Assembly: GCA_963921305.4 (NCBI GenBank)
Contig: CAWUEX030000003.1
Location: 372,001 to 436,000, forward strand
Reading direction: 5' to 3'
Length of the DNA stretch: 64,000 nt
Source: CAWUEX02 sp963921305
GTDB lineage: Bacteria > Pseudomonadota > Alphaproteobacteria > Rhodospirillales > Rhodospirillaceae
A model generated the notes under the pieces. The model saw only the letters and a program-made list of their open reading frames with translations. It was not told where the DNA came from and did no database searches. Positions 18,249 to 27,518 of the stretch are shown piece by piece (the stretch's first letter is position 1; the number at the start of each line of letters is the position of its first letter). A program made the position numbers and the translations under genes.

Positions 18249-19922
18249 ATGATCAAGACAGTGACCAAAATCGTTTCCGGTCTGGCTCTCGCGCTTGTTG
18301 CGTTCGGATTGAGCGCGTGCGGCGAAGATGAACCCCTGACACAGGGTAATGATCCGCAACTCAGACGCCTGACTGAACAACAGTACCGCAACACCGTCCG
18401 CGACGTATTTGGCGGCAACATCAGCATCGCGGGACGGTTCGACCCCCTTGAACGCATCGACGGCCTTCTAGCCGTCGGCGCGAGTAGCGCAACCATCACA
18501 CCCGCAGCTCTGGAACGATACGAAGCGCTCGGGCGTTCGATTGCTCTGCAAGTCGTCAATGAGCGCAATAGAAAGGTTCTCGTGCCGTGCACGCCGGCAT
18601 CGGAGGCAGGGCGCGACGATTCCTGCGCGGCTGAGTTTGTGACCTCAACCGGCCGGTTTCTGTTTCGCCGGCCGCTGACAGATGCGGAACAGACTCTTTA
18701 CGTCAGCATCTCAGGGGACGCGGCCGATACCTTAGGCGACTTCTACCAAGGTCTTGCCTACGGTCTGACAGGAATGCTGGTCTCGCCGAAGTTCCTCTAC
18801 ATCACCGAAACCAGTGAGCCTGATCCCGATAGTGACGGCCTGCACCGGCTCGACGCCTATTCGAAAGCCTCGCGGATCAGCTTCCTTCTGTGGAACACAA
18901 CGCCTGACGCCATGCTGTTGGACGCCGCAGCATCGGGAGACTTGCATACGGAAGATGGGCTGGAGCAGCAGTTTGAGCGGATGATCTCTTCACCGCGGGC
19001 CGAAGACGGATTGGCGGCGTTTTTCGAAGATATGCTCGAGTTTGAGCGGTTTGAAATTCTCGAGAAAGATCCGGTGATCTATCCCACCTTCGTGCTTGAC
19101 GTTGCCGACGATGCGCGGGAGCAAACCATTCGCACGCTCACATACCTGCTGTTGGATGAGGGTGGGGACTACAGAGATATCTTCACAACGCGCAAAACGT
19201 TCATGAGCGGAGCGCTCGGCCCCGTTTACCGGGTGCCGGTTATCAATCCCGTCGGCTGGGTGCCCTACGAGTTTCCAGACAGCAGCCCGTGGGCTGGCAT
19301 TCATACCCATCTGAGTTTCCAGGCGTTGTTTTCGCATCCGGGAAAGAGTTCGCCAACGCTGCGCGGGCAAGCAGTGCGTGAACATCTGCTGTGCCAGAAG
19401 ATTCCCGAGCCACCAGGCGACGTGGACTTTTCAGATTTCAATGATGACTCCAATCCCATTCTTCGTACCGCCCGTCAGCGGCTGGATGTTCACAACGAGG
19501 AGCCGAGTTGCGCTGGATGCCACAAGCTGATGGACCCAATCGGTCTCGCAATGGAAACGTTCGACGGCGCCGGTCAAATTCGCACCATGGAAAACGGTAT
19601 GGTGATTGATACGTCGGGAGAGCTCGATGGAGTCGCCTACGAAGACTCAATCGGATTGGGTGCTGCTCTACGTGAAAACCCGTCCGCCCCGGCCTGCTTT
19701 GCGAACCGTATGTTCGCTTACGGCACGGGCCACACACCAACGCCAGCGGAACGCCAATGGATGGGGTATCTTGAAGGCAAGTTTGCGGAGGCGGGATACC
19801 GCGTCCCTGTGTTGCTGCGCGAAATGGTTTTGAGCGATGCGTTTTATAGGGTCACCCCACCAGATCTGACTCAATCGACTGCAGATGCGAACGACACGTT
19901 TGCTGAGGAGACAAAATCATGA
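18249..19922 (+). CDS. DUF1587/1595/1592/1588/1585 lipoprotein with CXXCH (right arm)
   Basis: 557 residues with the same domain order as 13214-14905. The signal ends in a lipobox (GLSAC-GEDE). Motifs: RRLTEQQYRNTVRDVFG (DUF1587), LFRRPLTDAEQ (DUF1595), RISFLLWNTTPDAMLLDAAA (DUF1592), HPGKSSPTLRGQAVREHLLCQK (DUF1588) and CAGCHKLMDPIGLAMETFD (DUF1585). CXXCH is at about residues 421-425. The stop overlaps the DUF1552 start (ATGA), as in the left arm. Confidence 0.85.
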   Translation: MIKTVTKIVSGLALALVAFGLSACGEDEPLTQGNDPQLRRLTEQQYRNTVRDVFGGNISIAGRFDPLERIDGLLAVGASSATITPAALERYEALGRSIALQVVNERNRKVLVPCTPASEAGRDDSCAAEFVTSTGRFLFRRPLTDAEQTLYVSISGDAADTLGDFYQGLAYGLTGMLVSPKFLYITETSEPDPDSDGLHRLDAYSKASRISFLLWNTTPDAMLLDAAASGDLHTEDGLEQQFERMISSPRAEDGLAAFFEDMLEFERFEILEKDPVIYPTFVLDVADDAREQTIRTLTYLLLDEGGDYRDIFTTRKTFMSGALGPVYRVPVINPVGWVPYEFPDSSPWAGIHTHLSFQALFSHPGKSSPTLRGQAVREHLLCQKIPEPPGDVDFSDFNDDSNPILRTARQRLDVHNEEPSCAGCHKLMDPIGLAMETFDGAGQIRTMENGMVIDTSGELDGVAYEDSIGLGAALRENPSAPACFANRMFAYGTGHTPTPAERQWMGYLEGKFAEAGYRVPVLLREMVLSDAFYRVTPPDLTQSTADANDTFAEETKS

Positions 19923-21253
19923 GTATGACCCGCCGATCCTTCCTGCGCGGGACCGTCGCCGGTACGGCCGTTACAGTCGGACTTCCGTTTCTCGACTACT
20001 TCTTGAACGACAGCGGCACAGCGCTCGCCAACGGTGCACCGATCCCAGTGCGTTTTGGCACATGGTTTTGGGGTCTGGGACATACCCCGGGCCGCGGCGT
20101 CGCGATGGACGGCACACCCGACATCACGTTCCTGGAAGAGACCCAGCCGCTCGTTCCCTACAAGAACGATCTGACGTATTTCAACGCGTTCAACACCCCG
20201 CTTGATGGCAAGCCAAGCGCAGTTCATTTCACAGGCTGGGTTGCCGCGAAAACCGGCAATGTGCCAAGGACCTTCGGTGACACACCGGAACCGACCATTG
20301 ACGTCATCGTTGCCGATCAGATCGGGGGCGACACGCGCTTCCGGTCTTTGGACTTGTCCAGCACCGGTAATCCGCGTGACAGCTACACGTTCCGCAATTC
20401 CACCAGCCGCAACGCAGCCGATATCTCACCGTTGGCATTCTATCAGCGCGTCTTTGGGGCGGGCTTTGTCGACCCCAATCAAGCCGACTTCACGCCGGCG
20501 CCGAGTGTGATGGTCCGCAGCAGCGTTCTGTCTGCCGTGCATGAAGAGAGCAAAGACTTCATGCGTAAACTGGGCACAGCCGATCGCGCACGGATGGACG
20601 AATACTTCACCTCAATCCGCCAGCTCGAACACCAACTCGCACTCCAGATGGAAAAGCCAGAGGTGTCTGAAGCCTGCGGTATTCCCGTTCCGCCGCCGGA
20701 AGAGGAAGAACTTGGCATTGAGATCGAGGTCGCGCAGCGGAATCACAAGCTCCTTACGGACATCCTGGTGATGGCGCTGGCGTGCAATCAGACACGCGTG
20801 TTCAACATGCTGTATTCACAAGCGTTGTCGCTCTTGCGGCGGCGCGGTGAATCCTTCACCCACCACACCCTCACCCATGAGGAGCCGATAGATGCCAGCC
20901 TCGGGTATCAGCGCGAGGTGGCTGAACTGCATGTGACAAGCATGGAAGCGCTCGCGACATTTATTCAGGCTTTCAAAGACATCCGCGAGGGCGACGGCAC
21001 GTTGCTGGATAACACGCTCATCTTTGCCAATTCAGATACAGGAAACTCGCGCATCCACTCGGTTGACGACATTCCAGTGATGCTGATCGGATCCGGTGGC
21101 GGGCGCATCAAAAACGGGCTGCACATCGCCGGTAACGGCGACCCGATCACGCGTATCGGTCTCACAGCTCTTCAGGTTATGGGAATCCCTGTGGAACGCT
21201 GGGGCACCGGCTCCCTCGAAACCACGAAGACAATCTCAGACGTGCTGGTCTAA
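19919..21253 (+). CDS. Tat-exported DUF1552 protein (right arm)
   Basis: 444 residues. The N-terminus MTRRSFLRGTVAGTAV is a classical twin-arginine signal. The body carries the same landmarks as the left-arm copy: PVRFGTWFWGLGHTP, LTYFNAFNTPLDG, ACNQTRVFNML and FTHHTLTHEEPIDASLGYQ. The first copy has NMVFTDNFANVRR where this one has NMLYSQALSLLRR, so the two have diverged substantially. Translation is coupled to the DUF1592-type gene. Function unknown. Confidence 0.85.
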   Translation: MSMTRRSFLRGTVAGTAVTVGLPFLDYFLNDSGTALANGAPIPVRFGTWFWGLGHTPGRGVAMDGTPDITFLEETQPLVPYKNDLTYFNAFNTPLDGKPSAVHFTGWVAAKTGNVPRTFGDTPEPTIDVIVADQIGGDTRFRSLDLSSTGNPRDSYTFRNSTSRNAADISPLAFYQRVFGAGFVDPNQADFTPAPSVMVRSSVLSAVHEESKDFMRKLGTADRARMDEYFTSIRQLEHQLALQMEKPEVSEACGIPVPPPEEEELGIEIEVAQRNHKLLTDILVMALACNQTRVFNMLYSQALSLLRRRGESFTHHTLTHEEPIDASLGYQREVAELHVTSMEALATFIQAFKDIREGDGTLLDNTLIFANSDTGNSRIHSVDDIPVMLIGSGGGRIKNGLHIAGNGDPITRIGLTALQVMGIPVERWGTGSLETTKTISDVLV

Positions 21254-21260
21254 TTCGGTT

Positions 21261-22358
21261 ATGAGAAAGAGTGCGTTTTTAAACTTAGCTGCCGTCTGCG
21301 CATTTGCTGGCAGCGCTGTAGCAGCGGTCGATGGCCCTCATCCTGAAGTAGTCGGCATTAAAGAGATCGGCAGCGGGCACTTGTTTGTCACCGCTGACGG
21401 CATGTCGCTGTACACACATAAGAATGATGCCACGCAGCCCGGCACGTCGGTCTGCGTCGAAGAGTGTGAAGAACTCTGGCCGCCCCTGTCCGCGTCATCT
21501 GCCGACAGCGCCATAGGGGACTGGAGCGTCATTACCCGGCAAGACGGATCACTCCAGTGGGCCTACCAAGACAAACCTGTTTACACTTATGTGCGCGACA
21601 GCCACGCAGGCGCTATCATCGGCGAAAAAGCTGGCGGTGTTTGGGATGTACTGTATCGACCCATCGATACGCCGCCGAACGTTCAGATTACTGCAGCGGT
21701 TCAAGGCCAGATTTTCGCCGACCTGAGGGGGCACACCATTTACGCAGGCCCGTCCAAGAATTGCGACGCAAGTTGCCTAAAGGATTGGCAGCCCGTTGAG
21801 GCGCCATGGGCCGCCCGGCCAATAAATGGCGACTGGTCCATTGTCCAACGGGATGACGGAGTGCGCCAGTGGGCGTTCAAAGGAGACTCCCTTTATACGT
21901 ACTCGGGCGACTTCAACCCGACGGACACCAATGGCATCTCTGCGCAGGGAGGCTGGGACGTCGCCGTCTTGGAGGACCCACCCGCGGTTCCAGATTGGAT
22001 CACCATCCAGGAAACCGACCTAGGCCCGGTTATGGCGACGCCGGACCGGATGACTCTGTACTATTTGGTGACGGACTGGGAAAAAGTCCGCGCGACGACA
22101 TGCGACGAGGCTTGCGTCGAGAAGAATTGGAATCCTGCGGTCGCCGAGCCAGGCACCCAGCCAATCGGCAATTGGTCAACCCGCGCCTTGGCGGATGGCA
22201 CTTTGCAATGGATGTACCTGGGTCTTCCGGTCTACACGTTTAAACGTGATCGCATGCCGGGCGATACCTACGGCGATAAATTCGGCACCGGTTCGGAAAT
22301 CCGCGGTGGCTGGGGGGCGATCCTGGAAGAAACGTTGGTCCAGAAGCTATCCGGCTGA
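21261..22358 (+). CDS. Exported three-repeat COG4315-type protein (right arm)
   Basis: 365 residues from the ATG at 21261, which begins the signal peptide (MRKSAFLNLAAVCAFAGSAVA); the open frame extends upstream into the DUF1552 gene. Three repeats carry cysteine pairs (CVEECEELWPP, CDASCLKDWQP, CDEACVEKNWNP) followed by QWAY, QWAF and QWMY. It is the last gene of the right cassette, 7 bases after DUF1552. The paralogue is at 10623-11801. It converges with an exported bicupin across a hairpin. Confidence 0.75.
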   Translation: MRKSAFLNLAAVCAFAGSAVAAVDGPHPEVVGIKEIGSGHLFVTADGMSLYTHKNDATQPGTSVCVEECEELWPPLSASSADSAIGDWSVITRQDGSLQWAYQDKPVYTYVRDSHAGAIIGEKAGGVWDVLYRPIDTPPNVQITAAVQGQIFADLRGHTIYAGPSKNCDASCLKDWQPVEAPWAARPINGDWSIVQRDDGVRQWAFKGDSLYTYSGDFNPTDTNGISAQGGWDVAVLEDPPAVPDWITIQETDLGPVMATPDRMTLYYLVTDWEKVRATTCDEACVEKNWNPAVAEPGTQPIGNWSTRALADGTLQWMYLGLPVYTFKRDRMPGDTYGDKFGTGSEIRGGWGAILEETLVQKLSG

Positions 22359-22387
22359 AGCCGAACGACATTCGGCGCGGCACTATG

Positions 22388-22420
22388 ACAAACGGCGGCT
22401 AAGACATAGCCGCCGTTTGT
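22388..22420. terminator. Hairpin between convergent genes, possible bidirectional terminator
   Basis: Perfect 13-base inverted repeat: ACAAACGGCGGCT (22388-22400), loop AAGACAT, AGCCGCCGTTTGT (22408-22420). It lies between the right-arm COG4315-like gene and the bicupin gene, which converge here. No long T-run is present, so factor-independent termination is not certain. Confidence 0.6.
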
Positions 22421-22429
22421 GCTTTGCAG

Positions 22430-23257
22430 TCAGCGCTCTGGGGGCCTGTCCGTAGCCTCATCAGGGTTAATCTGTTCCATATCGAGCGGCTTGCCACTGG
22501 TGGTGACAAATCCTGAGTCGGACGTGATCGTCCAGTTGTGCATCAGTCCGGCGATCTCGCGAATGAAATCCCCCTCATTGACGACAAAGCTCTGCCCGTT
22601 CTGATGAAATGTCATGGGCCCGCTGGTGACATAGATCAGCGAGTCTGTCTTGGCGCTATTGGGATTGGTGCTATTGCCTCCAGCCAGTTTGACGGCGCGA
22701 ACAGAGTTACCAGGAAATTCATAGCGTTTTAGCTTAATGGCACCGCCGCCTCCTTCCGGCACATCTGCGCCCCTAACAAGCGTGGGCGTTTCCTCGCCAG
22801 TAAGGCTTGGGGCCGTCCATGTCACGATTTTCGCATCCTTGGCGGCGCCAGCATTCAGCAAAACACCGGAGGGAAAACTCACGACGTCACCTGCGGTGAT
22901 GGACTCGACCCGGTCACCCACCCCGACCTCGGCTGAGCCAGATAAGACATAGAGCAACGTCTCGTCGGTGATCGGGTGCAGCACGCCACCTGTGTCCTTG
23001 TCGAAAGACATCACGCGAACGCGGGCGGTCGGCCATTGCACTTGCTTCGCCGTATACCTGACGGCCCCAGCCGGCGCAGTGGCAGCGCTCATTCCTGCCG
23101 CGGTTTTCACCGCACCTCCATCCTGCCATGCCGCCATGGGTATAGCGGGCAGAGAAGAATCGTTCATAACGTAGATGTCATCGCTGACCGGTGATTGCGC
23201 GTTCGCCGGCAGCGGCAGCGCAAGCGTGGCCGCAAAAATCATTACAAGTGGTCGCAT
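22430..23257 (-). CDS. Exported two-domain cupin protein (paralogue of 3068-4003)
   Basis: 275 residues with a signal peptide (MRPLVMIFAATLALPLPANAQ). Two cupin cores: LLYVLSGSAEVGVGDRVESITAGDVVSFPSG and SLIYVTSGPMTFHQNGQSFVVNEGDFIREIAG. It shares order and motifs with 3068-4003. The periplasmic location suggests a role alongside the exported cassettes next door. Substrate and metal are unknown. Confidence 0.75.
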   Translation of the reverse strand: MRPLVMIFAATLALPLPANAQSPVSDDIYVMNDSSLPAIPMAAWQDGGAVKTAAGMSAATAPAGAVRYTAKQVQWPTARVRVMSFDKDTGGVLHPITDETLLYVLSGSAEVGVGDRVESITAGDVVSFPSGVLLNAGAAKDAKIVTWTAPSLTGEETPTLVRGADVPEGGGGAIKLKRYEFPGNSVRAVKLAGGNSTNPNSAKTDSLIYVTSGPMTFHQNGQSFVVNEGDFIREIAGLMHNWTITSDSGFVTTSGKPLDMEQINPDEATDRPPER

Positions 23258-23436
23258 CGGAGCACCCCTTCCATTGGACTTTTGATCAAGCTCTCAGGTT
23301 GGGAGGCAGTGTGCCGCCTCAGGCCCGCAAATGGCAACACGTCTCACACAGGATGTTCGCTCATGACCGTAGCTTGAATGGTCGTCAATCTGCACTTATC
23401 GCAAACATAGACGGTCGCCCCCAGGATGGTCCCGCG

Positions 23437-24249
23437 CTATGAACCCTGACGCCGCACGTCCCATTCCGGGGGAGCGAAAATGGCCTGCATTTTGCCACCT
23501 GGCCCCTTTGCGCTGCGAGCTTTCTGGATCAGGCGATACACCCCGTGAAGCCAGACCACGACAGGATTGACCGAGTTTATGGGCTCAACGAGGCCATAGG
23601 TAACCTGCTGTTGTTCTTCCTCAAAGGTACCGAACAGTCTGTCCCAGATGATAAGAATTCCGCCGTAGTTTTTATCGAGGTACTGTGGATTTGATCCGTG
23701 ATGCACACGATGATGCGAAGGTGTGTTGAATAGAGCTTCGATTGGCCGGGGCAATTTCTTTACGGCTTCAGTATGGATGAATGTCTGATATTCCTGGACG
23801 ATAACTTCAGCAAACAGGACCAGAAGCGGATCGAATCCTAACAGTAGAATGGGAATATGAAAGGGTATGGGCCAGACCGCATCCATCGGCCCGAAACGAT
23901 ACGCCACCGAGAAATTAAAGTTTGGCGAGGAGTGATGCACCGTATGCGTCGCCCACGCCAAGTTGACCCGATGGGTAAACCGGTGCTCCCAATAGTACGC
24001 AAAATCAGCCAGAACCAGGCAGGCCAGCATTGCCAGCCAATTGGTCTCAAATTCAAAAAGACCGAACTCAGCGACAACGTAGTAAACGTTGATATACACC
24101 GCAGCTATTAAAGCGGCTGTCAGCAGCAAGTAGAACATGAGCGTGACATAGTTGGTAAGCGAGTCGCCAATAAGTGACCACGTCATCTCTTTTCTGGCCG
24201 CATAGCGCAGAAATTCCACCCCGAGAAGAACGAACGCGATGACGAACAC
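23437..24249 (-). CDS. Sterol desaturase/fatty acid hydroxylase family protein
   Basis: At least 270 residues and integral membrane. The di-iron histidine clusters are present in order: HRFTH, HTVHHSS and HHRVHH, with a further conserved histidine in FIHTE. This superfamily hydroxylates or desaturates lipids, sterols and carotenoids. The first usable standard start codon is GTG at 24249, which falls inside a hydrophobic stretch; protein-like sequence continues about 25 codons upstream without ATG, GTG or TTG (see findings). It lies between the exported bicupin and a divergent aldo/keto reductase. Confidence 0.8.
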   Translation of the reverse strand: MFVIAFVLLGVEFLRYAARKEMTWSLIGDSLTNYVTLMFYLLLTAALIAAVYINVYYVVAEFGLFEFETNWLAMLACLVLADFAYYWEHRFTHRVNLAWATHTVHHSSPNFNFSVAYRFGPMDAVWPIPFHIPILLLGFDPLLVLFAEVIVQEYQTFIHTEAVKKLPRPIEALFNTPSHHRVHHGSNPQYLDKNYGGILIIWDRLFGTFEEEQQQVTYGLVEPINSVNPVVVWLHGVYRLIQKARSAKGPGGKMQAIFAPPEWDVRRQGS

Positions 24250-24502
24250 AGATTCGCCAATGCTCGTCTCCCAAGCTTCCAGCTGCGCAGCGTCTATGAC
24301 TTCATAAAGTGCGTTTATTGCAATTCCCCCTATCCACGCCCGTCACCAAAACAGGCCGCAAGCGCGCCTGGCAAAGCGAAGATCGTCCGTCCATTTGCCT
24401 ACGTGTGCGCGCTGCGACGAGTTCCAAATCTCTATGTCCCCTGATATGTTTGAGGTTGAAAGGTCTGTTCCAGGCTACCACCCTAAACCAATGAGATACA
24501 CC

Positions 24503-25558
24503 ATGACTCTTCCTACCCGCCGAGACGTCCTCAAGTACACTGCCGCTACCTTGGCTGTTCCCGCCATCGTCAGGGCGCAGGCCAAGCCTGCACTGGCAGA
24601 CGGTCATGAGCGGCGCTTGGGCCGCGATGGCCCGGTCGTATCGCCGGTCGGCGTCGGCTGTAACAACTTTGGCACACGCCTTGATTACGAGGGAACGGAA
24701 CGGGTCGTCCATGCGGCCGTTGACAACGGGATCACGCTCTTCGATACCGCGGATGTCTACAGCCGTGGCGTATCGGAAGAGTATCTTGGACGCGCGTTAG
24801 GTCCCCGCAGAAGTAAGGTTCTTATCGCGACAAAGTTTGGCGGCTCAATGGGTGCCGGACCGTCACCCGAGGGCGGCGGCTCACGCGAGAATATCGTATT
24901 TGCCGTTGAGGAATCGCTGCGGCGCCTCAATACCGATGTTATCGACCTCTATCAGTACCACCGCCCAGATAACGTCACGCCGCTGGATGAAACGCTACGG
25001 GCGCTTGATGATCTGGTACAGCAAGGGAAGGTCCGATACATCGGTCACTCAAATTTCGACGCCGCCCAAACCAAGGCCAGCGCTGAGATCTCCGCGACGA
25101 ATGATCTGGCGCACTTCGTGACCGCACAGAACCACTACAGTTTGCTCACCCGTGATATCGAAGATGAGCTGGTACCTGCCTGCGAAGAGCTTGGCTTAAC
25201 CGTATTACCTTACTTTCCTCTGGAAAGCGGCACTCTCACCGGTAAGTACAAGCGCGGTGAAGAGTTCCCTGAGGACTCCCGCATGGCCGCCTTCGCAGCT
25301 CGGTCTCCGCAACTGACCGATCGCTTCCTCAACGATGACCGATTCACAAAGATCGAGAGATTGACAGAGCTGGCTGAAGCCTCGGGCGCCACCCTGCTTG
25401 ATTTCGCGTTCGGGTGGCTGCTCAGCAGGCCCTATATCGCCGGTGTAATCGCCGGCGCGTCCCGCCCTGGACACATCGAGTCAAACGTGAAGGCAGCGGA
25501 ATGGCGGCCATCGGCAGACATTAGCCGTGAGATCGATCGTATTACGCGGCCGGCGTAA
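24503..25558 (+). CDS. Tat-exported aldo/keto reductase
   Basis: 351 residues from the ATG at 24503 (an ATG at 24491 is an alternative). The N-terminus has a twin-arginine signal (PTRRDVLKYTAATLAVPAIV). The body is an AKR barrel: VGVGCNNFGTRLD, GITLFDTADVYSRGVSEE with catalytic Asp and Tyr, TKFGGSMG, DLYQYHRPD, YIGHSNFD and ENHYSLL-like QNHYSLLTR. These enzymes reduce carbonyls with NADPH. An exported AKR needs cofactor loaded before Tat export, so its physiological role is unclear. Monocistronic by spacing. Confidence 0.85.
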   Translation: MTLPTRRDVLKYTAATLAVPAIVRAQAKPALADGHERRLGRDGPVVSPVGVGCNNFGTRLDYEGTERVVHAAVDNGITLFDTADVYSRGVSEEYLGRALGPRRSKVLIATKFGGSMGAGPSPEGGGSRENIVFAVEESLRRLNTDVIDLYQYHRPDNVTPLDETLRALDDLVQQGKVRYIGHSNFDAAQTKASAEISATNDLAHFVTAQNHYSLLTRDIEDELVPACEELGLTVLPYFPLESGTLTGKYKRGEEFPEDSRMAAFAARSPQLTDRFLNDDRFTKIERLTELAEASGATLLDFAFGWLLSRPYIAGVIAGASRPGHIESNVKAAEWRPSADISREIDRITRPA

Positions 25559-25596
25559 CCTCGCGGGGCGCTTAGTCTGTCACGCTCCTTCGTGCC

Positions 25597-27114
25597 TCAG
25601 TTTGCGCTCTCCTCAACGCGGATGCGCTCGAACAATATAGCACCTGTGCGTGACCTGAACTCCACGATCCGTGGACTATGAGCTGTAACGCTGACATATC
25701 GAGCCAAAGGAATTGAAGGGACTTGATTGTGTAACCGGGCCATCAAGTCTTGCAGCTTCTGGTCACGCCGCTCTTCATTCGTCTCGGAATCAGTCGCGAA
25801 GACGTCGTCGACCAGCTCGGGGGCACAGAACAATGGAGCGGCATGGGCACCAGCGTACCTCTTTAAAGACCGGCTAACATCACCCAGCTGATAATGGCTC
25901 CAAACGGCCGACATAATATCTATGCCGTCCCAATCACCTGACTCAAATCTGCGGATGTACTCGGGAAAGGCCAGGCGACGAATCTCAGACTTTACCCCAA
26001 CCGCAGACCAGTATTGTGCAACCAACTGGTAAATGAGGGCGTCGGACAGGAACTGGCCGGTGAATACACCAACTACGAGTGGGTCGTCGTAGTTAAAGCC
26101 GGCATCGTTTAGAAGTGCTTTCGCCCGTTCCGGATCGAAATCCAGGGGCGCAAGGTCCGGGTTATATCCGAGCAGTCCCGGTGTCCCGCCCTGACGGATG
26201 AGGGCCTCGTCGGACCCCATCAAACTCTCGATTATGCTCCGCCTATCGACTGCCAGCGTTAGGGCCTGACGGACCCTTACATCCTGCATTACCGGGCGCG
26301 CCCCGTCACAATTCCGAAGGGCGAGAGCCAGGACAATAGATCCAAGTTGGGTGCGCACACGATAGCCTGCCTCTTCCACCGTGGAAATCGAGTCCAGATC
26401 AATAGCGATCGATATGTCCACGGAGTTACTCAACAAGCTTTGCAGCCGCGCAGACGGATCAGTAAGAACCACGTACTCCACGGTGTCGACATCTTTGGGC
26501 CGGCGCCAGGACCCCTCGGCGCCAGTTAGCGTCACGCCCGACGCGCCCCCCGCTCCCCACTGATCAACAACGTAGGGACCTGTGCCGACAGGCGCTTTTG
26601 AGAACTCCGTGCGGCCCATCTCTTTCCACACATCTATTGGGATTATTGGGATGCGGCTGAGCTTACGGGCGAGAACTGCGTCAGGCCGACGAGTTGTTAC
26701 TTCAATAGTCAGTGGACCCAAGGCGCGGACCCCTTCAATAGTATCCGCCTCCCTGACAACCGGATAAATCAGGGCCTCCGGGGACGCCAAAAAGTTCAGA
26801 AAGTCCGCGACGATTTCTGCATCGAGCGTAACACCATTGCTAAACACAACGCCGGGCCGCAATTGAAAGTGCCATGTGGTGGCATTCACAAGCTCCCATC
26901 GCAGAGCCAGAGACGGAGTTAACGTGCCGTCGTCATCAACCACCGTAAGCGAGTCAAAGATGGCCGGTATCAAACCATTGCCAGAGTCGATGGCCAATGG
27001 GTCGGCATAGGATGGCATCGGTGTCGACGCCGCGAGCCGTATCGTCTCCGCACCGCTCTGAGGTGCCAAACTGCAGAGTGCAATCAGAAAAAGGGACAAC
27101 AGTCGAGCGTTCAT
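25597..27114 (-). CDS. ABC transporter substrate-binding protein, family 5 (oligopeptide/opine type)
   Basis: 505 residues from the ATG at 27114 (alternative 27126). Signal peptide MNARLLSLFLIALCSLAPQSGA. Family-5 landmarks are LTPSLALRWELVNATTWHFQLRPGVVFSNG and VRQALTLAVDRRSII. Such proteins capture peptides, nickel, opines or glutathione for an ABC importer. No permease or ATPase genes are adjacent, so this is an orphan binding protein. It ends the leftward operon that starts with the NmrA gene. Confidence 0.85.
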   Translation of the reverse strand: MNARLLSLFLIALCSLAPQSGAETIRLAASTPMPSYADPLAIDSGNGLIPAIFDSLTVVDDDGTLTPSLALRWELVNATTWHFQLRPGVVFSNGVTLDAEIVADFLNFLASPEALIYPVVREADTIEGVRALGPLTIEVTTRRPDAVLARKLSRIPIIPIDVWKEMGRTEFSKAPVGTGPYVVDQWGAGGASGVTLTGAEGSWRRPKDVDTVEYVVLTDPSARLQSLLSNSVDISIAIDLDSISTVEEAGYRVRTQLGSIVLALALRNCDGARPVMQDVRVRQALTLAVDRRSIIESLMGSDEALIRQGGTPGLLGYNPDLAPLDFDPERAKALLNDAGFNYDDPLVVGVFTGQFLSDALIYQLVAQYWSAVGVKSEIRRLAFPEYIRRFESGDWDGIDIMSAVWSHYQLGDVSRSLKRYAGAHAAPLFCAPELVDDVFATDSETNEERRDQKLQDLMARLHNQVPSIPLARYVSVTAHSPRIVEFRSRTGAILFERIRVEESAN

Positions 27115-27132
27115 GCGCGAACCCATTCGAAT

Positions 27133-27507
27133 TTAGGCGCTACTCTTTTTGTTATCCGTCAGCCACTTAAAGTGATTTTGGTCATCGGGAATATCGGCGT
27201 TGTCGTATAAACCACCGAAGATGCGCTGAACAAACTGAAGCCGCAGCTGTTCGCAACGCTCTTCAAAGTCTTCGTCGGGCTTAAATGTCTCAATCAGGTC
27301 TGGCGTCACGACGCCCTCTGTCGCCAGCAAATGCTCCATCACCATTTGACGATCCCGATTGGTCCAAATTTCACCGCCGAGCAGCAGCGTGATCTCAAGT
27401 AGCTTATCAATCATCGGATCGCGGAAGAACTGTGGATTTGTTGTTTCGAATCCGGGCAGGTCTTTGACGTACTCGGTCTCCTCTTCAAGTTTACGCCGAT
27501 CACCCAT
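27133..27507 (-). CDS. Conserved-looking protein of unknown function
   Basis: 124 residues, soluble and acidic, with no signal peptide. Visible features: FRDPMIDKLLEITLLLGGEIWTNRDRQMVMEHLLATEG, then FEERCEQLRLQFVQRIFGGLY. The ATG follows GGAGGGGC-like purines and lies 11 bases after the methyltransferase stop. I do not recognise a family. The position in a tight operon and the coding-like composition support it as a real gene. Confidence 0.6.
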   Translation of the reverse strand: MGDRRKLEEETEYVKDLPGFETTNPQFFRDPMIDKLLEITLLLGGEIWTNRDRQMVMEHLLATEGVVTPDLIETFKPDEDFEERCEQLRLQFVQRIFGGLYDNADIPDDQNHFKWLTDNKKSSA

Positions 27508-27518
27508 TTGCCCCTCCG

